From Paenibacillus hamazuiensis (GTDB lineage: Bacteria; Bacillota; Bacilli; Paenibacillales; NBRC-103111): 64,000 bases of DNA. Position 1 is the first letter of the stretch. Every line of letters starts with the position of its first letter. The notes under the pieces are model-generated. The model did not search any database. It had not been told where the DNA came from and saw only the letters and a program-made list of their open reading frames with translations. The position numbers and the translations under genes are program-made. The DNA is taken from the NCBI RefSeq assembly GCF_023276405.1, contig NZ_JALRMO010000001.1, positions 1,674,001 through 1,738,000 of the forward strand. The letters are read 5' to 3'. Below, piece by piece: positions 39,782 through 48,498 of the stretch.

Positions 39782-42010
39782 ATGGATGTAAGCGGCAACC
39801 GGCCGGTTCAGCTGGAAATCGGCGGCATGACGTGCGCCTCCTGCGCTTCCCGCATTGAAAAGGCGGTCGGAAAAATGGCCGGCGTCGAGCGGATTCAGGT
39901 GAACCTTGCCGTCCACCGCGCGGCTGTGCTTTTCGACCGGCGCCTCGTCACGCTGGAGCAGATCGAGCAAAAAATCAGCAAGCTCGGCTTCCAGGCGAAG
40001 CCGGTGGAGATCGGGGCACGCCGGGAGGAGCGGCAATCGGAAGTGCGTCATCTTGGTTTAAGGGCGCTGCTGTCGGCGATTTTAACCGTTCCGTTCATCT
40101 GGAGCATGGCGAAGCACCATCCGCTGACTTCGAATCTGTGGGTACCCGAGGTTCTGTTAAACCCGTGGCTGCAGCTTACGCTGGCGGCTGTGGTCCAGTT
40201 TGCGATCGGGCTGCCGTTTTACGAGCGGGCTTTCGCCGCGCTAAGAAACAAAAGCGCCAATATGGAGCTGCTCGTCGTTCTGGGGTCTTCCGCGGCGTTT
40301 TTGTACAGCCACTATTTGATCTTCCGTATGCCGGCTCCCGCTCCGCATGCCGGCATGCATTCGGGTATGCATGCCGAGCATCCGATGCTGTACTTCGATA
40401 CGAGCACGATGATCATCACCATCGTGTGGGCCGGAAAATGGCTCGAGGCGCTGGCGCGGCAGCGCACAGGACAAAGCATAGGCCAACTGCGCCGGCTGCA
40501 GCTTCCTTCGGCCCGCGTCATCCGGCACGGCGAGCAACACACCGTGCTGCTGGAGGAAGTGCGTGCAGGCGATACGGTGGCGGTTTATCCCGGAGAGCTC
40601 ATCCCGGTGGACGGCGTCCTTACGGAAGGCAGCGCCGCAGTGGATGAATCCGCGGTGACCGGCGAGGGCATGCCCGTGGATAAATCGCCGGGAAGTTATT
40701 TGTACAGCGGCACCTTAAATCAAAACGGCGTGATCTACATGAGGGCGGACAAAGTCGGCGAAGACGCCGCGATCGGCCGGATGGCCCGTCTGGTTGAAGA
40801 AGCGCAGGCTTCGAAAGCGCCGATACAGCGGCTCGCCGACCGGTGGGCCGGGGTGTTCGTACCCGTTATCGTGGCCGCCGCGGCTCTTACTTTTGCCGTC
40901 TGGTGGCTGCTTGAGCCGGGCAATGTGAGCGGTGCGATCGAGAAGGCGATTGCGGTCGTGTTGATCGCCTGCCCGTGCGCGCTCGGCGTGGCCACGCCGA
41001 CCTCGATACTCGTAGCTTCCGGAAGAGCGGCGGAGACGGGCATTTTGTTCAAGGAAGGGAAACATCTCGAGCTGCTTGCAAGGAGCGATGTCGTCGTCAT
41101 CGACAAAACCGGAACATTGACTCTAGGCAGGCCGCAGGTGACCGATTGGATCGGCCCCATCGCTTCGTATACGGCCCATCTGAGGTTAGCGGGAGCCGCC
41201 GCGGCGCCCTCCAGGCATCCTTACGCCCGGGCGATCGTGAATGCCGCCTTGCAGCGCAAGCTGAATTTGCCCGAATGCCGCGAATTCGGGCAGCACCCTG
41301 GGCAGGGCGTCGAAGCGGTCGTCGAAGGCCGTCGTGTCGCCGTCGGGTCGCTGAACTGGTTTCGCAAGCTCGGCATCGGCTGCCCGGTTTCCCCGGCGCA
41401 GCTGGAGCGGCTGCTGCAGGGAGGCCGGTCGCTGCTGTGCGTCGCGGTTGACGGCGTGTGGGCCGGCGCCGCGGTGCTGGAGGACCCGGTGAAAGGGAGC
41501 TCGCGCAAAGCCGTGGATGCCCTGCGCCGGCTCGGGCTGGAAGTCGTCATGGCGACGGGCGACCGCACGGAAACCGCACACACCATTGCCGGACGGGTGG
41601 GAATATCCCGGGTTTACGCGGAGCTTTTGCCGGAAGCGAAAGCCGATCTCGTCCGGCGATTGCAGCGGGAGGGCAAAAAGGTGGCGATGGTCGGAGACGG
41701 CATCAATGACGCGGCCGCTTTGGCGGCGGCGGATACCGGCATCGCCATCCGCTCGGGCACCGATATCGCCAAATCCGCCGCCGATGTGGTGCTGATGAAA
41801 AGCGATCTGCATGCGGCGGTGCAATCGGTCCGGCTCAGCCGGTCCACGATGCGCAACATCAGGCAAAATTTGCTGATGTCCCTGGGCTACAACGCGGTGG
41901 CGATCCCTTTTGCCGTTACCGGTTATTTGGCGCCATGGATGGCGTGTACGGCGATGGCGCTCAGCTCGGTTACGGTCATTTGCAATGCGCTTCGCTTGCG
42001 GAAAGCGTAG
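39782..42010 (+). CDS. copA: P1B-type copper-exporting ATPase (CopA)
   Basis: A 742-residue heavy-metal P-type ATPase. One N-terminal HMA domain carries the metal site GMTCASC (Cys 18 and 21). The metal-path motif is CPCALGVATP, phosphorylation site DKTGTLTLG, nucleotide site with HP (SRHPYA), and hinge VGDGINDAAALA. A His/Met-rich luminal loop (HAGMHSGMHAEHPM) lies between helices 3 and 4. The CPC and HMA sites fit Cu(I) export. ATG at 39782 follows GGAG. Immediate downstream genes encode a YtkA-like protein, a cytochrome c and Sco, all linked to copper enzymes. Confidence 0.92.
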   Translation: MDVSGNRPVQLEIGGMTCASCASRIEKAVGKMAGVERIQVNLAVHRAAVLFDRRLVTLEQIEQKISKLGFQAKPVEIGARREERQSEVRHLGLRALLSAILTVPFIWSMAKHHPLTSNLWVPEVLLNPWLQLTLAAVVQFAIGLPFYERAFAALRNKSANMELLVVLGSSAAFLYSHYLIFRMPAPAPHAGMHSGMHAEHPMLYFDTSTMIITIVWAGKWLEALARQRTGQSIGQLRRLQLPSARVIRHGEQHTVLLEEVRAGDTVAVYPGELIPVDGVLTEGSAAVDESAVTGEGMPVDKSPGSYLYSGTLNQNGVIYMRADKVGEDAAIGRMARLVEEAQASKAPIQRLADRWAGVFVPVIVAAAALTFAVWWLLEPGNVSGAIEKAIAVVLIACPCALGVATPTSILVASGRAAETGILFKEGKHLELLARSDVVVIDKTGTLTLGRPQVTDWIGPIASYTAHLRLAGAAAAPSRHPYARAIVNAALQRKLNLPECREFGQHPGQGVEAVVEGRRVAVGSLNWFRKLGIGCPVSPAQLERLLQGGRSLLCVAVDGVWAGAAVLEDPVKGSSRKAVDALRRLGLEVVMATGDRTETAHTIAGRVGISRVYAELLPEAKADLVRRLQREGKKVAMVGDGINDAAALAAADTGIAIRSGTDIAKSAADVVLMKSDLHAAVQSVRLSRSTMRNIRQNLLMSLGYNAVAIPFAVTGYLAPWMACTAMALSSVTVICNALRLRKA

Positions 42011-42052
42011 GGCGGGGCAAACATAGCATCCTATACGTGAATACGGAGCGTT

Positions 42053-42096
42053 GACGGAACGATGGTTTCCGCCGACGTTCCGTTTTTCTTTTTTTT
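42053..42096 (+). terminator. Terminator after copA
   Basis: ACGGAACG (42054-42061) pairs with CGTTCCGT (42075-42082), followed by TTTTCTTTTTTTT. Confidence 0.85.
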
Positions 42097-42256
42097 CACG
42101 GAAAAGCGGAAGCGCTGCTTGATGAAGGCCAACTTCTTTAACCGACACAAAATAGACAACACAGTAGCCCTGTCGAGTCATGAGGCGTGAAGCGGCAGCC
42201 GCTAAAATAACGGATATGAGCGCTCAAATAATTGGTAATGAAAGGAGCTTGGAAAC

Positions 42257-42667
42257 TTGGCCGGAAACAACCGTTTCTTGCCGATGCTGATCGTCCTTGG
42301 CGGATTTGCACTTGCGGTCTGCGCTTGTTCGTCTTCGAACGGAGCCGCACACTCCCATGGCGGGGACGAGCCCGCAGCGGTCCGCGTGCAGATAACGACC
42401 GTTCCGGAAACGATACGGGCGGGACAGCCGGTTCGGATCGAAGCGAAGGTGACGCTGGGAGAGAGCAGCATCGATGATGCGAAGAAAGTGGAGTTCGAAA
42501 TAGGGGAAGATGGGCAGAGCCAGGGATTGTTCACCGCGAAGCATCAGGGACAAGGCGTTTACAGCCTGGACAAAACCTTCGAACATAAAGGCTCCTATTA
42601 CATCATCGCTCACGTACGGGCGAAGGGCATGCACAGTATGCCCAAGAAACAATTGATCGTCGAATAA
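42257..42667 (+). CDS. YtkA-like extracytoplasmic lipoprotein
   Basis: A 136-residue lipoprotein with signal peptide and lipobox ending AVCAC, then a His/Ser linker (SSNGAAHSHGGDE). The beta-sandwich domain resembles YtkA/FixH-like proteins (VRIEAKVTLGE, SYYIIAHVRAKGMHSMPKKQL). The terminal GMHSMP has the His/Met pattern of copper-binding sites. TTG at 42257 follows AAAGGAG. It is the first gene of a cluster with cytochrome c and Sco, which suggests a role in copper delivery to a respiratory oxidase. Confidence 0.75.
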   Translation: MAGNNRFLPMLIVLGGFALAVCACSSSNGAAHSHGGDEPAAVRVQITTVPETIRAGQPVRIEAKVTLGESSIDDAKKVEFEIGEDGQSQGLFTAKHQGQGVYSLDKTFEHKGSYYIIAHVRAKGMHSMPKKQLIVE

Positions 42668-42688
42668 ACCGAAAGCGGGGGAATACGA

Positions 42689-43042
42689 TTGGCGAATAAA
42701 AACCGGATGTACATGATCGGCATCCTCGGGCTTACAGCATCTCTTCTTGCGGCATGCGGAGGACAAGGCGGCGGGCAAAACGCCCAAGCGCCGGCAAGTC
42801 CGGCGATCGCGAGCGATAATTCCGAGGCTTCCGCCATCTACAAAAAGCAGTGCCTTTCCTGCCACGGGGCGGATTTGGGCGGCAAGGTCGGACCGAATTT
42901 GCAAAAGGCGGGAGCGAAGCTGTCCCAAGAGCAGCTCGCAGACAAAATCCGCAGCGGCGGCGGAGGAATGCCCGCATTCAAAAGCACGCTGAGCGAGCAG
43001 GAAATCGAATCGTTGTCTTCATGGCTGGCTGCGAAGAAGTAA
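42689..43042 (+). CDS. Small membrane-anchored cytochrome c (c551-like lipoprotein)
   Basis: A 117-residue lipoprotein, lipobox SLLAAC, followed by a Gly/Gln/Ala linker. The haem motif CLSCH and the distal GGMPAF Met-ligand region are present. It resembles the small Bacillus cytochrome c-551 (CccB) that passes electrons to an oxidase. TTG at 42689 follows GCGGGGGA. It sits 21 bp from the YtkA-like gene and 27 bp from sco. Confidence 0.9.
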   Translation: MANKNRMYMIGILGLTASLLAACGGQGGGQNAQAPASPAIASDNSEASAIYKKQCLSCHGADLGGKVGPNLQKAGAKLSQEQLADKIRSGGGGMPAFKSTLSEQEIESLSSWLAAKK

Positions 43043-43069
43043 TCGTTTTAACAGGGAAGGTGAATGTGA

Positions 43070-43645
43070 ATGAAAAAATGGTCTCTGACGGTCATCGCAT
43101 TCGGGGCATTGCTGATGTTTGCCGCTTGCGGAGGCGGTAAAGCACCCGACCAACTGAACTATAAAGTGGGGCCGTTCCGCTTTACGGACCAGGGTGGGGG
43201 GCAGATGGCTCTTGAGGATTTGAACGGCAAGGTGTGGGTGGCCCATTTCATTTTTACCCACTGCACGACCGTATGTCCGGGGCTTACCTCCAATATGTCC
43301 CAATTGCAAAAAAAGCTGAAGGAACAAGGAGCCAAAGCCGAGATCGTCACCTTTTCCGTCGATCCGGAAAGAGACTCCCCGGAAGCGCTGAAGGCTTATT
43401 TGTCCAAATTCCAGGCCGACTTTACGAACTGGCATGCGTTAACCGGCTACAGCTTTGAAGATATCCGCAAGTTTGCCGGCCAATCGTTCAAAATCGCCGT
43501 GGAAAAAGACACGTCGTCCGACCAGGTAATCCACGGAACGTCATTTTACCTCGTCAATCGTGCAGGAACGGTCGTGGCGAGGTATGACGGGGAAGAGCCT
43601 CCTTACGATCAAATCGTCAAGGATGTTCTGGCGCTCAACAAATAG
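43070..43645 (+). CDS. Sco1/SenC-type copper chaperone lipoprotein
   Basis: A 191-residue lipoprotein (lipobox MFAAC). The thioredoxin-like domain has the Sco metal site HCTTVCP (CxxxC) and the distal His in VIHGTSFYLV. It inserts copper into the CuA site of cytochrome c oxidase. ATG at 43070 has AGGGAAGG. It follows the cytochrome c gene and precedes an orphan response regulator by 31 bp. The cluster lacks the oxidase genes themselves. Confidence 0.92.
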   Translation: MKKWSLTVIAFGALLMFAACGGGKAPDQLNYKVGPFRFTDQGGGQMALEDLNGKVWVAHFIFTHCTTVCPGLTSNMSQLQKKLKEQGAKAEIVTFSVDPERDSPEALKAYLSKFQADFTNWHALTGYSFEDIRKFAGQSFKIAVEKDTSSDQVIHGTSFYLVNRAGTVVARYDGEEPPYDQIVKDVLALNK

Positions 43646-43676
43646 CCGGTTTCATGACGGGAAGGAAGGTGAGGCG

Positions 43677-44327
43677 ATGGACGGACAGCCGATCCGGGTT
43701 ATCGTTGCGGATGATCATGTGCGCGCCAGAGAAGGTATCCGCAGCATTTTGCAGATGGATTCCGAGTTCGAGATCGTGGCGGAAGGAACGAACGGGCGGG
43801 AAGCCGTCGAGCTTACGGGCGTCTGGATGCCGGACTTGCTCCTGATGGATATCAACATGCCGGAAATGAACGGGCTTGAAGCGACGAAACGGATCAAGGA
43901 AAAGTATCCGTACGTCAAAATCATCATCGTGACCGTGTCGGATGATGTCGCGGATCTTTTCGAGGCGGTCAAGAAAGGCGCTCAAGGTTACTTGCTGAAA
44001 AACATCAGCCCGCATTCGTGGATCGAATATTTGAAGGCGGTAGCGGGCGACGAAGCGCCCATGTCGAGAGAGTTTGCCGTGCGGTTGCTCAGGGAATTTT
44101 CCGTCAAGGAACATAAGGCGTCTCCGAAAAACGGCCTGACCGTCAGGGAGCAGGACATTTTGGAGCTCGTGGCCAAAGGGCTTTCCAATCGGGAAATCGC
44201 CGACCGGCTCGAGCTTTCGGAGCATACCGTAAAAAATCATTTGAAAAACATCATGTGCAAGCTGCATATGGAAAACCGCGTTCAGCTTACGCGTTATGTG
44301 TACGAACAGGAGATGGGATGGCATTGA
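43677..44327 (+). CDS. Orphan LuxR/NarL-family response regulator
   Basis: A 216-residue regulator. Receiver: VIVADDH near residue 10, phospho-Asp D58 in LLLMDINMPE, Lys in YLLKNI. LuxR HTH: LTVREQDILELVAKGLSNREIADRLELSEHTVKNHL. No histidine kinase gene is adjacent; the next gene overlaps and is a siderophore-binding protein. ATG at 43677 follows GGAAGGTGAGG. It may respond to copper, redox or iron status by position, but no binding site could be assigned. Confidence 0.9.
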   Translation: MDGQPIRVIVADDHVRAREGIRSILQMDSEFEIVAEGTNGREAVELTGVWMPDLLLMDINMPEMNGLEATKRIKEKYPYVKIIIVTVSDDVADLFEAVKKGAQGYLLKNISPHSWIEYLKAVAGDEAPMSREFAVRLLREFSVKEHKASPKNGLTVREQDILELVAKGLSNREIADRLELSEHTVKNHLKNIMCKLHMENRVQLTRYVYEQEMGWH

Positions 44328-45301
44328 AACGAAACGTTATCGTACTGATTGCAGGTGCGCTGCTTGCGGCATTAACCGGCTGCAGCCCTTCCGCAGAGCA
44401 GCCTGCGGCCGTCAAGGAGGAACCGAAGGCGGCCGTCGCAGCTGTGGAAAAGCCATTTTTTACGTTCAAGGATATGGCGGGCAGCGACGTTGTTTTGCCG
44501 AAAAAACCGGAGCGGATCGTCGTTTTGGCGACGGAGACGCTGGATTTGTTTTACCAGCTCGGCGGGAAAGCCGTCGGAAGAGCAAGCGCTCCGGGTACCC
44601 CCGTTTCGGAGGAGCAGCGGAAAGCCCAGGACGTCGGGCAGGTGAACAACGTAAGCATAGAGAAAATTGCCGCTTTGAACCCCGACCTCGTGATCGGTCA
44701 GTATTATTTTAATGCCGGACTGAAGGAAACGTTTGCCGCGAGCGGTGTCCCGTTTGCACTTTTGAAAATTACAAGCTATGAGGACGTTCAGCAGGTCGGC
44801 AAGCTGTACGGGCAAATTCTCGGGAAGCCGGCCGAAGCGGAGCAGGCGCTTAAAGAGGCGGATGCCCGCGTACAGGCGGTGACCGGCAAGGCGCCGGACC
44901 GCAAAACGACGTTCGCCCAAGTGACGATTATGCCGATGGGCATCTACATTCAGAAAGACGGCAGCACGATTTCGGATATCGCCCGAAGGTTGAAGCTGAG
45001 CAACGCGGCCGAGGGGATGATTTCCGGGGAATGGCCGGATTACGTTCCGTACAGTCTGGAGAAATTGATTCAAAGCGATCCCGATTATTTGTTTATGGTC
45101 GTACACGGCACCGAGGAATACGGGAAAAAGAAGCTGAAGGACAACATGGAGAGCAATCCCGCCTGGGCTTCGCTCAGAGCCGTAAAGGAGAACAGATTGT
45201 ATTTCCTCCCGGACGGGTTCGAGAAAACTCCGGGCCTGCATCTGGACGAAGCGTTTGAATATATGGCCAAGCTGGTGTATCCCGATGTATACGGCAAATA
45301 A
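44318..45301 (+). CDS. Iron-siderophore/corrinoid-type ABC binding lipoprotein
   Basis: A 327-residue lipoprotein of the FecB/BtuF class: lipobox ALTGC, then the two-lobe helical-backbone fold (TFKDMAGSDVVLPKKPERIVV, DVGQVNNVSIEKIAALNPDLVIGQ). ATG at 44318 overlaps the regulator by 10 bp, so it is translationally coupled. The ligand may be a ferric hydroxamate or other siderophore. The permease follows directly with overlap. Confidence 0.85.
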   Translation: MALKRNVIVLIAGALLAALTGCSPSAEQPAAVKEEPKAAVAAVEKPFFTFKDMAGSDVVLPKKPERIVVLATETLDLFYQLGGKAVGRASAPGTPVSEEQRKAQDVGQVNNVSIEKIAALNPDLVIGQYYFNAGLKETFAASGVPFALLKITSYEDVQQVGKLYGQILGKPAEAEQALKEADARVQAVTGKAPDRKTTFAQVTIMPMGIYIQKDGSTISDIARRLKLSNAAEGMISGEWPDYVPYSLEKLIQSDPDYLFMVVHGTEEYGKKKLKDNMESNPAWASLRAVKENRLYFLPDGFEKTPGLHLDEAFEYMAKLVYPDVYGK

Positions 45302-46313
45302 GGCGGCTGTTGGTTTTCGCAGAAGGTTCCCGCGGCGAGTCTGCGCCTTTGCGGCGCTCGTTACGCTTGCGTTTGCCGGAGTCCTCTTCAGCTTGATGAG
45401 CGGTGCGGTTCAAGTGGATGCGGCACTTATTTTTCGCGTGCTTGCCGGGGAAGAGCATGGCATGCAGCGCGACATCATCTGGAACGTCCGGCTGCCGAGA
45501 ACGCTCGTCGCCGCGGTCGTCAGCGTCAACCTGTCGCTGGCCGGCGTGCTGCTGCAGGGGGTGATGCGCAATTCGATGGCGGACCCGCATATCATCGGCG
45601 TGTCCTCCGGTGCGGGACTGTTCGGCATCGCCGCGCTGGTGATGTTCCCGGCATATGCTTACCTGATGACGCCCGTCGCCTTCATCGGGGCGCTGCTGGC
45701 TGCGGCGCTCATCTACCTGCTTGCGTGGAGTGGAGGGGTACGCCCGGGACGGATGATTTTGGCCGGGGTGGCGGTTTCCGCTTTTTTCAGCTCGGGCGTT
45801 TCGGGGCTGCTGACGTTTTACAGCGACCGGGTGAACGGCGCGCTGCTGTTTCTGGTCGGCGGGCTTTCCGCCAAAAGCTGGCCGCATCTGCAGATGCTGC
45901 TTCCTTATTCCGCGATCGGCATTTTCCTTGCTGCGATGGCGGCGAAGCGGATGAACATCATGATGCTCGGCGATTCGGTAGCCAAGGGGCTCGGGCTGCA
46001 TGTCGAGCGGACGAGGCTTGTGGCGACAGCGGCCGCGGCGCTGCTCTCGGCGAGCGCCGTCAGCGTCGTCGGTCTGCTCGGTTTCGTCGGCATCGTCGTC
46101 CCGCACGCAGCCCGGTTTCTGGTCGGGGGGGATTACCGCGTGCTGCTTCCGGCCTCGGCCTTGCTCGGCATCGCCGTGCTGACGGTGTTCGATACGCTCG
46201 CGCGGATTTTGTTCGCTCCGATCGAGCTGCCCGTCGGCATCGTCATGGGTGCCGTAGGCGCTCCGTTTTTCCTTTATTTGTTGAGAAAAAAAGGGATGGA
46301 CGCTGGCGGCTGA
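45285..46313 (+). CDS. FecCD-family siderophore ABC permease
   Basis: A 342-residue permease with about nine to ten helices, including the family stretches RLPRTLVAAVVSVNLSLAGVLLQG, SSGAGLFG and LLGFVGIVVPHAAR (coupling region). ATG at 45285 overlaps the binding-protein gene by 17 bp. No ATPase gene follows; a terminator and a minus-strand gene come next. It must share a FhuC-like ATPase from elsewhere, or the system is incomplete. Confidence 0.88.
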   Translation: MYTANKAAVGFRRRFPRRVCAFAALVTLAFAGVLFSLMSGAVQVDAALIFRVLAGEEHGMQRDIIWNVRLPRTLVAAVVSVNLSLAGVLLQGVMRNSMADPHIIGVSSGAGLFGIAALVMFPAYAYLMTPVAFIGALLAAALIYLLAWSGGVRPGRMILAGVAVSAFFSSGVSGLLTFYSDRVNGALLFLVGGLSAKSWPHLQMLLPYSAIGIFLAAMAAKRMNIMMLGDSVAKGLGLHVERTRLVATAAAALLSASAVSVVGLLGFVGIVVPHAARFLVGGDYRVLLPASALLGIAVLTVFDTLARILFAPIELPVGIVMGAVGAPFFLYLLRKKGMDAGG

Positions 46314-46327
46314 ACCGTAAGCAATCA

Positions 46328-46358
46328 AAAAGGCTTTCCCTTTAGGGAAAGCCTTTAG
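46328..46358. terminator. Bidirectional terminator after the siderophore permease
   Basis: AAAGGCTTTCCC pairs perfectly with GGGAAAGCCTTT around TTTA. It separates the permease from the convergent 136-residue protein gene. Confidence 0.85.
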
Positions 46359-46379
46359 CGAATCTCGGTTCCTCGGGCG

Positions 46380-46790
46380 TCAGGAGATTTTCGCTGATTG
46401 ATGCACCTGTTGATGCTCCCGAATCAAGAAACGAACGTACCCGATCGTCGTTTCCTTTGCTTTCCTGGCTTCTTCCAGGCTGTCGAAATGGTACTCCGCT
46501 TTATGCGTGCTGCCGTAGCGATGCAAATCGTCCAGGTTCATGCCGAGCGCAGAGTAGTTGTAAAACAGCTCCAGCTTCGTCTTATCCTCTACATTCCGGA
46601 TAAAAATATCTTTCGTAAAAAACGATCCTTGATCGATCACTTCCAGCACGAGAGTATAGTAGGTTCCGAGCCCGGAGGCCGCATGCTTGATAGTCGCTTC
46701 GATCTCCATCATTTTATATGGCTCCGGCTGGCGCTTCTGCGTTTGCTTGTGAAAGAGCGATTTCAATTTCCGCAAAAACATACGCGTCAT
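46380..46790 (-). CDS. Protein of unknown function, 136 residues, upstream interrupted by IS
   Basis: A 136-residue protein starting MTRMFLRKLKSLFHK behind AGGGGGGAA; a longer in-frame start at 46868 would run into the IS element. It is basic at the N-terminus, then has mixed alpha/beta segments (YTLVLEVIDQG, FHFDSLEEARKAK-like helix). I do not recognise a domain. An IS256-family element begins 36 bp upstream of the start, so the native promoter is probably displaced. Confidence 0.6.
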   Translation of the reverse strand: MTRMFLRKLKSLFHKQTQKRQPEPYKMMEIEATIKHAASGLGTYYTLVLEVIDQGSFFTKDIFIRNVEDKTKLELFYNYSALGMNLDDLHRYGSTHKAEYHFDSLEEARKAKETTIGYVRFLIREHQQVHQSAKIS

Positions 46791-46826
46791 TTCCCCCCTA
46801 ACTGCAAATCTATAAGAAGAATATAC

Positions 46827-48365
46827 GGTAGCGTCAAGAAGTTTGTGTATGGCGGTAGGAATATCCATCGGGACGATGGATAGACGTTTTATTTGAGTAT
46901 TCTGACTACTTTCAATAAGTGCCTTGAGCAGCGCGTTCTATCTAGGTTGCTAGTTACTTCCAAAGGCTTTATATGGAGGGGTGGGCATGATAGGCTCACG
47001 GCCAGGGCGACACGAGTTTACGAGGTGTCGCCGCGTCGCCTTGCATCATGCCCGCAGAGGCTCCATGTCAAGCCGGCTCCTCAGTTTCGTTCGAGGGATA
47101 GCGTTCCTCGAACATCAGGGTAAGCTCTTTTTTAACTTTGGCATCTCCAAAGCCGCGGACGACTCGATTGCCGAAGCGTTCGTTGTACTCCAGTATCTCT
47201 AAATAGACGACCTTCTCCGCGGCATCAATATTGGTCAGACTATTCATAGGCTTCAGGCGTTTACGGAACTCTTTGTTCATACGCTCAATCGGATTCGAGG
47301 TGTAGATCGCTTCTTTAATAAGCGCCGGATACTTGTAAAAGGTCAAGAGTGTAGGGAGTTGGTCCTCCCAGGACTGGATTTCCTTCGGATACTTCTTGCC
47401 CCACTTGGCCTTTACCGTATCGAAAGCAGCTATAGCAAGATCATGATCGATCGCATTGTAGATCGTTTTGAGGTCTTCGATAAAGTCGGTCTTGTCCTGC
47501 ACTCGAATTTTCGGAAAAGTCGACCGAACCTTGTGAACAACACAATGCTGTACGTCCGCTTTCGGGTATATCTCCCGGAATGCGTCATCCAGTCCAGGGA
47601 GGCCGTCAAATACGCCGAGCAGCACTTCTTGAGCGCCACGTTTATACAAGTCTTTCAGGACATCTCGCCAGCCGTTGGCGCTCTCTTGACCGCCTACGTA
47701 AAAACCAAGAATTTGCCGGTGACCATCTTCGTCGATACCCATTGCAAAGTAGATGGCCTCACCACTCACCGTGCTTCGTTTCAGCTTGACATAAAGGCCG
47801 TCCAGGTAGATGACAGAGTAACGCTTCCTCAGCGGTCTCGACTGCCATGCTTGGATATCCTCCAGCACGGTAGCCGTAATGTTGCTCACGGTGGTCGGAG
47901 AATAGTGGCTGCCGAACATACTTTCAATGAAGCGAGCCACATCCCGGGTGCCCATGCCGCTTTTGTACATCTGGATCACCGCTTCTTCCAGCCAGCCATC
48001 TCTGCGTTGGTAGGGTTGAAACATCTGGGTTTGGAATTCACCGTTACGATCCCTTGGGACTTGCAAGTCATCGATGTATCCAAACTTGGTATGGAGCGAG
48101 CGCTTGTAGTATCCGTTACGGCTGTTGTTTTCAGCTTGATCTTCGCCTTCCATGAAGCTTTTAATCTCAGCCTTCATGATATTCTCGAGATTTTCTTGAA
48201 TAAATTGAGTGACAAGATTTTCAAATAGCTCCGAGAGCATGTTTTGGTGTATAGTTGCCATGAGTAGGGTTCCTTTCTTGGTGACTTCGCCATCCCGAGA
48301 ATACCCTACTTTTTTGTTGCCTGACTAGGCTCCAATTCTTGGTACACAAACAATTTTACACCGTC
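46827..48365 (-). mobile_element. IS256-family insertion sequence (complete)
   Basis: The element is about 1539 bp. Its ends are imperfect inverted repeats of 23 bp, GGTAGCGTCAAGAAGTTTG... on the left and its relative on the right, identical over GTTTGTGTA and matching at 15 of 23 positions. An 8-bp target duplication, GAATATAC, flanks it at 46819-46826 and 48366-48373. It carries one transposase gene on the minus strand. Near the left end a long inverted repeat GGGCATGAT ... ATCATGCCC (46981-47052) encloses a second one and may act as a terminator. Confidence 0.85.
47068..48261 (-). CDS. IS256-family transposase
   Basis: A 397-residue DDE transposase of the IS256 (MutB) class. Family blocks include NSRNGYYKRSLHTKFGYIDDLQVPRDRNGEF, IYLDGLYVKLK (first catalytic Asp), VLLGVFDGLPGLDDAF (second), and SNPIERMNKEFRKRLKPM (catalytic Glu region). 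The frame is uninterrupted. ATG at 48261 lies about 100 bp inside the right end. No passenger gene is present. Confidence 0.95.
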   Translation of the reverse strand: MATIHQNMLSELFENLVTQFIQENLENIMKAEIKSFMEGEDQAENNSRNGYYKRSLHTKFGYIDDLQVPRDRNGEFQTQMFQPYQRRDGWLEEAVIQMYKSGMGTRDVARFIESMFGSHYSPTTVSNITATVLEDIQAWQSRPLRKRYSVIYLDGLYVKLKRSTVSGEAIYFAMGIDEDGHRQILGFYVGGQESANGWRDVLKDLYKRGAQEVLLGVFDGLPGLDDAFREIYPKADVQHCVVHKVRSTFPKIRVQDKTDFIEDLKTIYNAIDHDLAIAAFDTVKAKWGKKYPKEIQSWEDQLPTLLTFYKYPALIKEAIYTSNPIERMNKEFRKRLKPMNSLTNIDAAEKVVYLEILEYNERFGNRVVRGFGDAKVKKELTLMFEERYPSNETEEPA

Positions 48366-48498
48366 GAATATACCATCTGTTTTGCGAAAATCATATAAAA
48401 AGTTGCGAGAATGCCGAAAAAAAATGAGAAATTGTGAAACAATTCACCATTCTTAGCGTCAAAAGGAAACATAAGGAAGCGAACAGGGGGAGTTATAC

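Noticed and set aside
46880-47067. An extra gene inside the IS left end.
   Set aside because: The open frames here cross the inverted repeat and the transposase 3' end with no ribosome site or recognisable product.
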